The notes below the pieces were generated by a model. The model had not been told where the DNA came from. It was given only the letters and a program-made list of their open reading frames with translations, and made no database searches. Of a DNA stretch of 6,105 nucleotides, positions 1-5,658 are shown piece by piece. This stretch comes from an uncultured Erysipelotrichaceae bacterium (lineage in GTDB: Bacteria > Bacillota_I > Bacilli_A > RF39 > UBA660). How positions within the stretch are numbered: position 1 is the first letter of the stretch; every line of letters starts with the position of its first letter. The position numbers and the translations under genes were made by a program. The stretch lies in assembly GCA_902766135.1 (NCBI GenBank), contig CACXCK010000102.1:1-6105 (forward strand), in the 5' to 3' direction.

Positions 1-35
1 AAGGTTGTTAATATTCTTTCTTGTCTTGCATTCAT
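1..35 (-). CDS. 5' end of an unidentified gene, possibly a helix-turn-helix protein (partial)
   Basis: Only the first 11 codons plus two bases lie in the window; they read MNARQERILTT and continue past position 1. The start is well supported: ATG at 35-33 is preceded by AAGGGGG (48-42) with a 6-base spacer. It lies one base after the TAA stop of the upstream 328-residue gene, an arrangement that implies translational coupling. An opening of the form 'xxxRQxxIL' is common in proteins with an N-terminal winged-helix or HTH domain (BglG-type antiterminators, HTH_11 proteins, HrcA), but eleven residues cannot decide the family. The existence of the gene is likely; its function is a guess. Confidence 0.6.
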   Translation of the reverse strand, partial: MNARQERILTT

Positions 36-36
36 T

Positions 37-1023
37 TTAATCCCCCTTCACTCTTATTAATTGTTTACCTAAAAACTTCTCCTTATAATATTTTTCTAAA
101 GGATAATAAACTTTCGTATGACTACGATAAGAATCCATTATAATTTTAGTAAATTCTTCATCATCTAAAAATTCACTCATTTCATCAATATCTTCATAAA
201 TATAACTTATATACATATTGATAAGCATTCTAACGACATATGATAATTCTTGAGGACTTACAAACATATCATTTAAAGTCTCTATATATTTATATACATA
301 ACTTGCATCAGGTGTTAATTCCAAAGAAATATAAATATCATGTATTGTTCCATTTAAATAAGCATATCTTTCTCTTTCTTCTTCACTTATATGTATCATT
401 TTAAATTCAGTTTTTAAATTTTTACAAACTGATTTAGCAGGATTAGGAGAAGGTATTCTATATTGCTCATTGTTAATTTTTATTTCTTCAAGAATTTTTT
501 TCTCTTCTTCATAAGAAACATTTTTGCCCTTTAATAGTTCATGAATTAAAACTATTTCTAAAGGAGCGATATAAGCTTTGAAATTTATCTTTTTTATTAA
601 TAAACGACACTTTTTTTCTAAGTCCCATAACTTATATATTTCGTCTTTTTCTCTTGATAATTCTCGTTCTAATTCAAGTTTTTTCTTTTCAAAAGTTAAG
701 ACATATAAATTAAATTTATCAGAGCTTCTTCTAGCATCATAAATATCTTGATAACTTCTACTATCCATTTTTTTTACCATCATAATAGCTTCAAGCATTT
801 CTTTTTCAATAGTAATAGATTCATCAATTGGAACAATTTCATCAAGAATATAAGGCATTGCATGCGTAGCCGTGATTAATTCATCATAATTATTTGTCTT
901 AAAAGATGAAACAACACTTTTATATGCCTCATAAATAGTTTTTTTCTCTTTAAAATCAGCACTTTTTTCCTGTATTTCAACAATTTTTTCTTCTAATATT
1001 TTAATAATCTTACTATCCATCAT
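37..1023 (-). CDS. Hypothetical charged, helix-rich protein, 328 aa
   Basis: I do not recognise this protein. It is cytoplasmic-looking, with no signal peptide and no membrane segment, and it is very rich in Lys, Glu, Ile and Tyr. Two stretches look like amphipathic helix or coiled coil: about residues 3-35 and, more strongly, about 109-146 (dense K/E/L). A short Pro-containing break (IPSPNP, about 190-195) divides an N-terminal helical part from a Tyr-rich, acidic C-terminal part that contains a DDEE cluster near 287-290. ATG at 1023 is chosen because AAAGGGG (1035-1029) lies 5 bases upstream. A further in-frame TTG at 1038 is rejected: the ribosome binding site would lie inside the gene and the predicted transcript start (about 1042) would be only a few bases away. 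ATG at 1020 is an alternative. The gene has its own promoter and is one base from the next gene, so the two probably work together. Confidence 0.85.
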   Translation of the reverse strand: MMDSKIIKILEEKIVEIQEKSADFKEKKTIYEAYKSVVSSFKTNNYDELITATHAMPYILDEIVPIDESITIEKEMLEAIMMVKKMDSRSYQDIYDARRSSDKFNLYVLTFEKKKLELERELSREKDEIYKLWDLEKKCRLLIKKINFKAYIAPLEIVLIHELLKGKNVSYEEEKKILEEIKINNEQYRIPSPNPAKSVCKNLKTEFKMIHISEEERERYAYLNGTIHDIYISLELTPDASYVYKYIETLNDMFVSPQELSYVVRMLINMYISYIYEDIDEMSEFLDDEEFTKIIMDSYRSHTKVYYPLEKYYKEKFLGKQLIRVKGD

Positions 1024-1048
1024 AACAACCCCTTTCAAGGTATATTGT

Positions 1049-1077
1049 ATTCTATCATTTTTTTAGCAAAATGACAA
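1049..1077 (-). promoter_or_regulatory. Sigma-A-type promoter for the 328-aa hypothetical gene
   Basis: On the minus strand, TTGTCA (1077-1072, 5 of 6 to TTGACA) is separated by exactly 17 bases from TAGAAT (1054-1049, 5 of 6 to TATAAT). The -10 is extended by TGA just upstream. The predicted start near 1042 gives a leader of about 20 bases that contains the complete AAAGGGG ribosome binding site, so promoter and gene start agree. No convincing terminator separates this promoter from fmt, so readthrough from fmt may add to expression. Predicted from sequence only. Confidence 0.65.
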
Positions 1078-1095
1078 ATATTTTTATTTATTATT

Positions 1096-2037
1096 CTAAT
1101 TAATATTCCAATTAAAGATATCTTCTAATTTTACGCCATTTAAATAATCTTTAACTTCCATTGTTCTCTTTCCAAATGGTTTAATTTTTCTTAAATAAAT
1201 AACCCCATCAGCACAAGTTATCCCAATACTATCTTTTTTTACATCTATAACTTTTCCAATCTCTTTAATGTTTTTGCTTTCAAAGCTTGCTTCATAAACT
1301 TTCATTTCTTCACCATTAATAAGTATATTAGCTAAAGGCCATGGATTTAACCCTCTTATACGATTAACTATATCTTTACCATTTAAATTAAAATCTAATC
1401 TTTCTTGCTCACGCTTTATAGCATAAGAGAATGTTACTTCACTCTCATCTTGACTTATTCTTTCATTAGTCCCATTTATTATACTAGGAAGTGTCTCTAT
1501 TAATAATTTAGCTCCAAGGTCACTTAATTTATCATGAAGTGTTCCGACATTATCGCTATCTAAAATATCAATACCACTTTGTTTAATAATATCCCCATCA
1601 TCCATACCAGGAGCCATATACATAATCGTAATACCAGTCCGTTTTTCACCTCTAATAATGGCCCAGTGAATAGGCGCTCCACCTCTATTTTTAGGTAAAA
1701 GTGATGCATGAACATTTACACATCCAAGTCTTGGAAAATCAAGTATTTCTTTTGGTATTATTTGTCCATAAGCACACGTAATAATAATATCACAAGGTGT
1801 ATTAATAACTTTTTGATATTCCTCTTTTATTCTTTCTGGTTGATACACTTCGATATTATTTTCGATTGCTACTTCTTTAACAGGACTAAACTTTATTTCT
1901 TGTTTTCTACCAACTTTTTTATCTGGCTGGGTAACAACTAAAACTACATTACAATTACTAATCAACTTCTTTAATACTGGAACCGAAAAATCTGGTGTTC
2001 CCATAAATATAACCCGTAAATCTTTCATTAGAATCAT
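1096..2037 (-). CDS. fmt: Methionyl-tRNA formyltransferase
   Basis: Transfers a formyl group from 10-formyltetrahydrofolate to the amino group of Met-tRNAfMet, making the initiator tRNA for bacterial translation; cytoplasmic. At 313 residues it has the usual family length. The N-terminal formyltransferase domain opens with FMGTPDFSVPVL (11-22), followed by QPDKKVGR (37-44) and SPVKEVA (51-57). The active-site block NVHASLLPKNRGGAPI (108-123) carries Asn108 and His110, and GMDDGD (144-149) supplies the catalytic Asp (146 by alignment). The C-terminal tRNA-binding domain shows RGLNPWP (about residues 228-234) and a late KPFGKRTM followed by DYLNG. ATG at 2037 has AGGTGG seven bases upstream; ATG at 2028 would give MKDLRVIFMGTP, closer to typical family starts, and cannot be excluded. 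The usual partner gene def (peptide deformylase) is not in the window. Identification is secure; the exact start is not. Confidence 0.97.
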   Translation of the reverse strand: MILMKDLRVIFMGTPDFSVPVLKKLISNCNVVLVVTQPDKKVGRKQEIKFSPVKEVAIENNIEVYQPERIKEEYQKVINTPCDIIITCAYGQIIPKEILDFPRLGCVNVHASLLPKNRGGAPIHWAIIRGEKRTGITIMYMAPGMDDGDIIKQSGIDILDSDNVGTLHDKLSDLGAKLLIETLPSIINGTNERISQDESEVTFSYAIKREQERLDFNLNGKDIVNRIRGLNPWPLANILINGEEMKVYEASFESKNIKEIGKVIDVKKDSIGITCADGVIYLRKIKPFGKRTMEVKDYLNGVKLEDIFNWNIN

Positions 2038-2052
2038 CCCTTTTCCACCTTT

Positions 2053-2081
2053 ATTTTAACACAATAACAACTGGTAAACAA
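2053..2081 (-). promoter_or_regulatory. Possible promoter for fmt
   Basis: On the minus strand, TTGTTT (2081-2076) is followed after 17 bases by TAAAAT (2058-2053), with TGT just upstream of the -10 making it an extended -10. It begins a few bases beyond the T-run of the preceding terminator, where a promoter would be expected. The -35 is weak (4 of 6). The implied start near 2046 would fall inside the AGGTGG ribosome binding site of the 2037 start, so either the promoter is not used or translation begins at ATG 2028. Confidence 0.4.
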
Positions 2082-2085
2082 ACAC

Positions 2086-2112
2086 AAAAAAACTATCCAT
2101 TCAAATGGATAG
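2086..2112 (-). terminator. Intrinsic terminator overlapping the stop codon of the HD-domain gene
   Basis: On the minus strand, CTATCCAT (2112-2105) pairs perfectly with ATGGATAG (2100-2093) across a TTGA loop, an 8-bp stem followed directly by seven T residues (2092-2086). The TAG stop codon of the HD-domain gene is the end of the 3' arm, so the last codons of that gene also encode the stem. The structure separates the HD gene from fmt. On the plus strand no T-run follows, so it works in one direction only. Confidence 0.85.
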
Positions 2113-2596
2113 CTAACATATTAAAAATAAATATTACAAAGACCCCAAATTGTCTCACTGTTTTATAACAACTCATCTCTTTTAATGCAACTAATTTATC
2201 AACACCGCTTACTAAATAACTTTCTTTATACTTAGGTAACTTTAGGGTTACAGGAAACATATGAGTTTCAATAATATTTTCTTGCATAGCATCAATACTA
2301 AAATATTTCAAAGCATTTTCACGCGCTATAGAAGGATGTACTTTTAAAGTTTTTTCTTTACTATAAAGCATTGTATCATTGTCAGTATAAAAATCATGTA
2401 ATAATGCAGCTCTTGTAACTCTTTCATAATCTAGCTTTAAATATTTACTAATATAATATGTCATTTTAGCAACTCTTAATGAGTGTTCATAACGACTAAT
2501 ACCATGATGTAAATCACTTTTTAACTCTAAAAACTTACTATTACTTAATATATCACTAACAATTAAATTAAACTCATTTTTATTTTCTTCTCTCAT
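2093..2596 (-). CDS. HD-domain phosphohydrolase with hydrophobic C-terminal tail, 167 aa
   Basis: A small metal-dependent HD-superfamily phosphohydrolase; the substrate cannot be told from sequence. Candidate metal ligands appear in order: His38 (in RYEHSLRVA), His67-Asp68 (in ALLHDFY), His87 (HPS), His112 (ETHMFP) and Asp133 (SGVDKLV). Several histidines beyond the basic H-HD-D pattern recall YqeK-type enzymes (which cleave Ap4A), but I do not see enough to call it YqeK. The last part, about residues 150-165, is almost entirely nonpolar (FGVFVIFIFNMLAIHL) and could be a membrane-touching tail or a buried helix. ATG at 2596 is preceded by AAAGGTGAT (2608-2600), an excellent match to the 16S 3' end. 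The gene has its own promoter and terminator and so forms a single-gene unit between the chaperone operon and fmt. The enzyme class is fairly sure, the reaction unknown. Confidence 0.9.
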   Translation of the reverse strand: MREENKNEFNLIVSDILSNSKFLELKSDLHHGISRYEHSLRVAKMTYYISKYLKLDYERVTRAALLHDFYTDNDTMLYSKEKTLKVHPSIARENALKYFSIDAMQENIIETHMFPVTLKLPKYKESYLVSGVDKLVALKEMSCYKTVRQFGVFVIFIFNMLAIHLNG

Positions 2597-2619
2597 CTTA
2601 TCACCTTTCGGACCTTCTC

Positions 2620-2647
2620 ATTATAACATATTTATATTATTTTGCAA
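2620..2647 (-). promoter_or_regulatory. Strong sigma-A-type promoter for the HD-domain gene
   Basis: On the minus strand, TTGCAA (2647-2642) and a consensus TATAAT (2625-2620) are 16 bases apart, and TGT just upstream of the -10 makes it an extended -10. The predicted start near 2613 gives a leader of about 17 bases that includes the full AAAGGTGAT ribosome binding site. It lies between the dnaJ terminator and the HD gene, as expected for an independent unit. Confidence 0.75.
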
Positions 2648-2672
2648 GCATTCCATTACTAACAAAAAACAT

Positions 2673-2700
2673 AAAAAAAGAAACATTATAGATGTTTCTT
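2673..2700 (-). terminator. Intrinsic terminator at the end of dnaJ, overlapping its stop codon
   Basis: On the minus strand, AAGAAACAT (2700-2692) pairs perfectly with ATGTTTCTT (2686-2678) across a five-base CTATA loop. A 9-bp stem results, followed by five T residues (2677-2673) and more T-rich sequence. The 5' arm is the last codons of dnaJ (Lys-Lys-His), and the TAA stop (2688-2686) lies across the loop and the first base of the 3' arm. The stem is A+T-rich, so termination may be partial. It is the likely end of the dnaK-pepF-dnaJ transcript. Confidence 0.75.
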
Positions 2701-3810
2701 AAAAGCTTTAAATTCAGGATTAACTTCTAAATCAGTATCACTAAGTTCTTCAATTAGTTCTTTCTGGGCCCTTGATAATTTAGAAGGTATCATTACATCA
2801 ATTACGACATACTCATCACCACATCTAGATGAATTAACAACCTTTAATCCTTTTCCTTTTAATTTGTACTTAGCACCATTTTGACATCCTGCTTTAATAT
2901 CCATCATTACATTACCATAAAGTGTTGGAACTTCTTTTTTACATCCCAATATAGCCTCCGTAACAGTGATTGGTACATGGATATATACATCTTCATGATC
3001 TCTTTCATAGAAAGAATCTCTCATAACATTTATTTCAAAATAAATGTCGCCATTAGCGCCACCGTTAACACCGGCTTCTCCCTTACCGGAAATACGCATT
3101 TGATGTCCCGTCTCAACTCCTTCAGGAATATGAATACTAATTGTTTTACGAGCCTTTACATTACCAGTTCCCCGACACTTACTACAAGTATCTTTAAAAG
3201 AAGAGCCTGTTCCCCCACACTTAGGGCAACTAGTTCTACTCTGTACTACTCCAAACAAACTTCGCTGTTCACTAACAACATAACCAGAGCCATGGCAATA
3301 ACTACAAGTACTCTCATTAAATCCGCCTTTTCCATTACATTCAGGACAAGTATCATTTAAAGTTAACTCAATATCTTTATCTATTCCAAAAGCAGCTTCC
3401 TGTAAGGTTAAATCAAGTCTAACCATCGTATCTCTTCCTTTACGAGCCCTACTACTACTTCTTGTAGAACCCCCAAAGAAATCATCAAATCCGCCGAATC
3501 CAGAGAATCCTCCCCCAAAAACACTTCTTAAAATATCGTTTAAGTCAACATCACCAGGGTCAAATCCCCCATATCCACCAGCTGTTCCATCAAAAGCCGC
3601 TGAACCAAATTGATCGTATTGACGACGCTTACCCTCATCACTTAATACTGCATAAGCTTCCCCAATTTCCTTAAACTTAGCTTCATCACCAGTTTCCTTA
3701 TTATCAGGGTGGTACTTCTTAGCAAGACGCCTAAAAGCACTTTTAATTTCACTTTCACTAGCGTCCTTACTAACACCTAATACTTCATAATAATCTTTCT
3801 TACTTGCCAT
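2686..3810 (-). CDS. dnaJ: Chaperone protein DnaJ (class A Hsp40)
   Basis: Co-chaperone that delivers unfolded clients to DnaK and stimulates its ATPase; cytoplasmic. At 374 residues it has full family length and complete domain order. The J-domain (about 5-67) holds the HPD motif at 34-36. A Gly/Phe-rich linker (about 68-117) follows. The zinc-finger region (about 155-216) has four CxxCxGxG repeats: CPECNGKG, CSYCHGSG, CPKCGGTG and CSKCRGTG. Two C-terminal client-binding domains end in a region with KLSRAQKELIEELS. The start is placed at ATG 3810 because AGGTGA (3821-3816) lies 5 bases upstream; a more upstream in-frame GTG (3819) falls inside that ribosome binding site and is rejected. The gene begins one base after the pepF stop, which implies coupled translation, and it ends in an intrinsic terminator. 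All key residues are present. Confidence 0.98.
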   Translation of the reverse strand: MASKKDYYEVLGVSKDASESEIKSAFRRLAKKYHPDNKETGDEAKFKEIGEAYAVLSDEGKRRQYDQFGSAAFDGTAGGYGGFDPGDVDLNDILRSVFGGGFSGFGGFDDFFGGSTRSSSRARKGRDTMVRLDLTLQEAAFGIDKDIELTLNDTCPECNGKGGFNESTCSYCHGSGYVVSEQRSLFGVVQSRTSCPKCGGTGSSFKDTCSKCRGTGNVKARKTISIHIPEGVETGHQMRISGKGEAGVNGGANGDIYFEINVMRDSFYERDHEDVYIHVPITVTEAILGCKKEVPTLYGNVMMDIKAGCQNGAKYKLKGKGLKVVNSSRCGDEYVVIDVMIPSKLSRAQKELIEELSDTDLEVNPEFKAFKKHL

Positions 3811-3811
3811 C

Positions 3812-5611
3812 TTACTCACCTACCAATTCACTTAGTTCTTTGTACTTACTATGAATAAACTTAAATACTTCATCATAAGTTTCATCACTCGCTAAATCAA
3901 CATCAACAATACCTAAAATATCTAATGGATTTAAACTTGACCCACTACTTAAAAATTCTATATATTTAGAAGGGAATCCATCTTTCTTATTAAGAATTGA
4001 ATTAACTATTGCAATTGCACTAATCATTCCAGTCGCATATTTATAAACATAAAATGGACTATAAAAATGAGGTATTCTAAGACATTCATATTTAATATCT
4101 TTATCAAGTATTACGGAATCTTTAAAATATTCTTGATTTAATTTATAATATGCACTAGTAATATCACTTTCTGTCATACTCTCATGATTTTGCACTCTCT
4201 TACTCATTAACTCTTCAAACTCAGAAAACATTGTTTGCCTATAAATAGTTGCTTTAACCTTATTTAAAAACTCTGTTAAATAATATATTTTTTCATTCTT
4301 ATCCTGAGCATTATCTATCATATATAATGATAATAATGTTTCATTAACAGTCGAAGCAATCTCCGCAATAAAAATATCATAATCAGCATATATATATGGA
4401 TTAGCCTCTTTACTATATTTACTATGTATGGCATGCCCCATCTCATGTGCTAATGTAGAAACACTATTAAACTTACCATCAAAATTTAATAACACATAGT
4501 TTTCACTATCATATACACCAAAATGATAAGCTCCAGTATGTTTTCCACGACTCGGATAAATATCAACCGCATGATTATCAATAATACTATTAAAAGATTT
4601 TAAATAATCACTACCCAAAGCGCTTAAAGCCTTACACACCAACTCTTTTGCTTCTTGAAATGTATATTTCTTTTCATTATTATTCTTTAAATTTACATAT
4701 GTATCATACAAATGATAATCATTATCTAAATTAAGAACATGAGCCTTTAACTTTTGAAAATCTTGATTAATATAATTATATTTATGAATATTTCTTATTA
4801 AAGCATGATAAACACCCTCACTTATAAATGATTTATCCAAACTCATCTCTAAAGCACTATCATACTTTCTTATTTTACGAAAGAATTCTAACTCATCATA
4901 ATTGCTCTTTAAAAGTGAGGCAAAAGTATTCTTATGATTATTATAAAACTTATAAAATGTTTTAAAAGTGTTTTTTCTAATCTTCCTATCATCACTTTCA
5001 ATGAGTGTTGGATAATTATACTGGGTAAGTTCTATCCTCTCACCATTAACATTTACCTTACCAAATAAAGCATCGGTAGTATCAAGTGACAGAAAAGCAT
5101 CTTCTCCCCCACCAAAAGCGTTAGAAGCAAGAGTAATAATATGTTCTTCCTCTTTTGATTTAGTTCGATTCTTTAAATGATACAATCTTTCAAAATATAG
5201 TTTATATTTTCTTAACTCATCATCATCTTTTATTAAATCCCACACATACTGATAGTCTTTTTCCATAAATTCAGGCACAATAAATGATAATTTATCACTT
5301 ACTTCACTAAGTATCCCATCTAACTCTTCTAACTTACCCTTATTTACCATATTAGAAGTATCTTCATCACTCTTTAAATAACGATATAAGTATATTTTTG
5401 ATTCTAATCTATCAAACTCTTCATCTACTTTTAAAAACTCTTTTAAAGTACTTAAATTATCTAAAATATGTCCTTTCATTCCCAAGATTGTATCAACATA
5501 CTCTCTAATTTTTAAAGTATATTCATCTACAACCTCTTCACTTTTAAATAACTTAGTTAAATCCCACTTATCATTACTATTTATTTCCTCACGTTTTTTT
5601 AAAGACTCCAT
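3812..5611 (-). CDS. pepF: Oligoendopeptidase F (M3B zinc metallopeptidase)
   Basis: A cytoplasmic zinc endopeptidase of family M3 that cleaves oligopeptides, in known relatives roughly 7-17 residues long, rather than intact proteins. At 599 residues it has the normal PepF length. The zinc site is complete: HEMGH at 389-393 (His389, catalytic Glu390, His393), and the third ligand is Glu417 in IAEIAST, 24 residues after His393. The late signature PHFYSPFYVYKYATG (514-528) provides the His/Tyr residues that bind substrate in this family. The helical N-terminal half has no signal peptide. ATG 5611 is preceded by GAAAGGAA (5623-5616), 4 bases from the start. The gene lies between dnaK and dnaJ, 47 bases after dnaK and one base before dnaJ, an uncommon location. 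The position suggests heat-shock co-expression and a role in clearing peptide fragments, but that is inference from context. Confidence 0.97.
   Translation of the reverse strand: MESLKKREEINSNDKWDLTKLFKSEEVVDEYTLKIREYVDTILGMKGHILDNLSTLKEFLKVDEEFDRLESKIYLYRYLKSDEDTSNMVNKGKLEELDGILSEVSDKLSFIVPEFMEKDYQYVWDLIKDDDELRKYKLYFERLYHLKNRTKSKEEEHIITLASNAFGGGEDAFLSLDTTDALFGKVNVNGERIELTQYNYPTLIESDDRKIRKNTFKTFYKFYNNHKNTFASLLKSNYDELEFFRKIRKYDSALEMSLDKSFISEGVYHALIRNIHKYNYINQDFQKLKAHVLNLDNDYHLYDTYVNLKNNNEKKYTFQEAKELVCKALSALGSDYLKSFNSIIDNHAVDIYPSRGKHTGAYHFGVYDSENYVLLNFDGKFNSVSTLAHEMGHAIHSKYSKEANPYIYADYDIFIAEIASTVNETLLSLYMIDNAQDKNEKIYYLTEFLNKVKATIYRQTMFSEFEELMSKRVQNHESMTESDITSAYYKLNQEYFKDSVILDKDIKYECLRIPHFYSPFYVYKYATGMISAIAIVNSILNKKDGFPSKYIEFLSSGSSLNPLDILGIVDVDLASDETYDEVFKFIHSKYKELSELVGE
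3816..3821 (-). promoter_or_regulatory. dnaJ ribosome binding site inside the pepF 3' end
   Basis: AGGTGA on the minus strand lies within the final Val-Gly-Glu codons of pepF, 5 bases before ATG 3810. It matches the 16S anti-Shine-Dalgarno complement over six bases and decides the dnaJ start. Ribosomes finishing pepF would stop directly over it, the usual layout for translational coupling. Confidence 0.8.
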
Positions 5612-5617
5612 ATAATT

Positions 5618-5636
5618 CCTTTCTATTTAGGAAAGG
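5618..5636 (-). promoter_or_regulatory. Alternative hairpin that could cover the pepF ribosome binding site
   Basis: On the minus strand, CCTTTC (5636-5631) is perfectly complementary to GAAAGG (5623-5618), the core of the pepF ribosome binding site, across a 7-base loop. CCT is shared with the 3' arm of the larger upstream hairpin, so the two structures compete. Forming the larger hairpin would leave the ribosome binding site open. Pairing is seen directly; any regulatory role is inference, and a 6-bp stem is only marginally stable. Confidence 0.35.
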
Positions 5637-5655
5637 TTCTAGTTTCCTAGAACCT
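5634..5655 (-). repeat. Perfect inverted repeat (RNA hairpin with GAAA loop) between dnaK and pepF
   Basis: On the minus strand, AGGTTCTAG (5655-5647) and CTAGAACCT (5642-5634) form a perfect 9-bp stem closed by a GAAA tetraloop (GNRA class, unusually stable). It starts three bases after the dnaK stop codon. Only two further T residues follow before CC, so as an intrinsic terminator it would be weak. A role in partial termination, RNA processing or protecting the dnaK mRNA end fits better. It would let dnaK be made in excess over pepF and dnaJ. Confidence 0.8.
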
Positions 5656-5658
5656 CAA

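Noticed and set aside
1024..1038. TTG start adding five residues to the 328-aa protein
   Set aside because: It would place the AAAGGGG ribosome binding site inside the gene and leave almost no leader after the predicted promoter.
1055..1074. Weak stem CATTTT/AAAATG in the fmt-hypothetical gap as an fmt terminator
   Set aside because: Only six A/T-rich pairs, no T-run after it, and it overlaps the spacer of a better-supported promoter.
1708..1941. Plus-strand open frame of 77 codons inside fmt
   Set aside because: Lies antisense to a conserved, complete fmt; the translated product is a Phe/Tyr/Asn-rich shadow with no recognisable features.
2881..3360. Plus-strand open frame of 159 codons inside dnaJ
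   Set aside because: Fully antisense to the conserved dnaJ zinc-finger and client-binding regions; the Ser/Thr-rich product looks like a frame shadow.
3811..3819. GTG start for dnaJ giving an 8-base overlap with pepF
   Set aside because: The GTG is part of the AGGTGA ribosome binding site that serves ATG 3810, and DnaJ proteins normally begin a few residues before DYYEVLGV.
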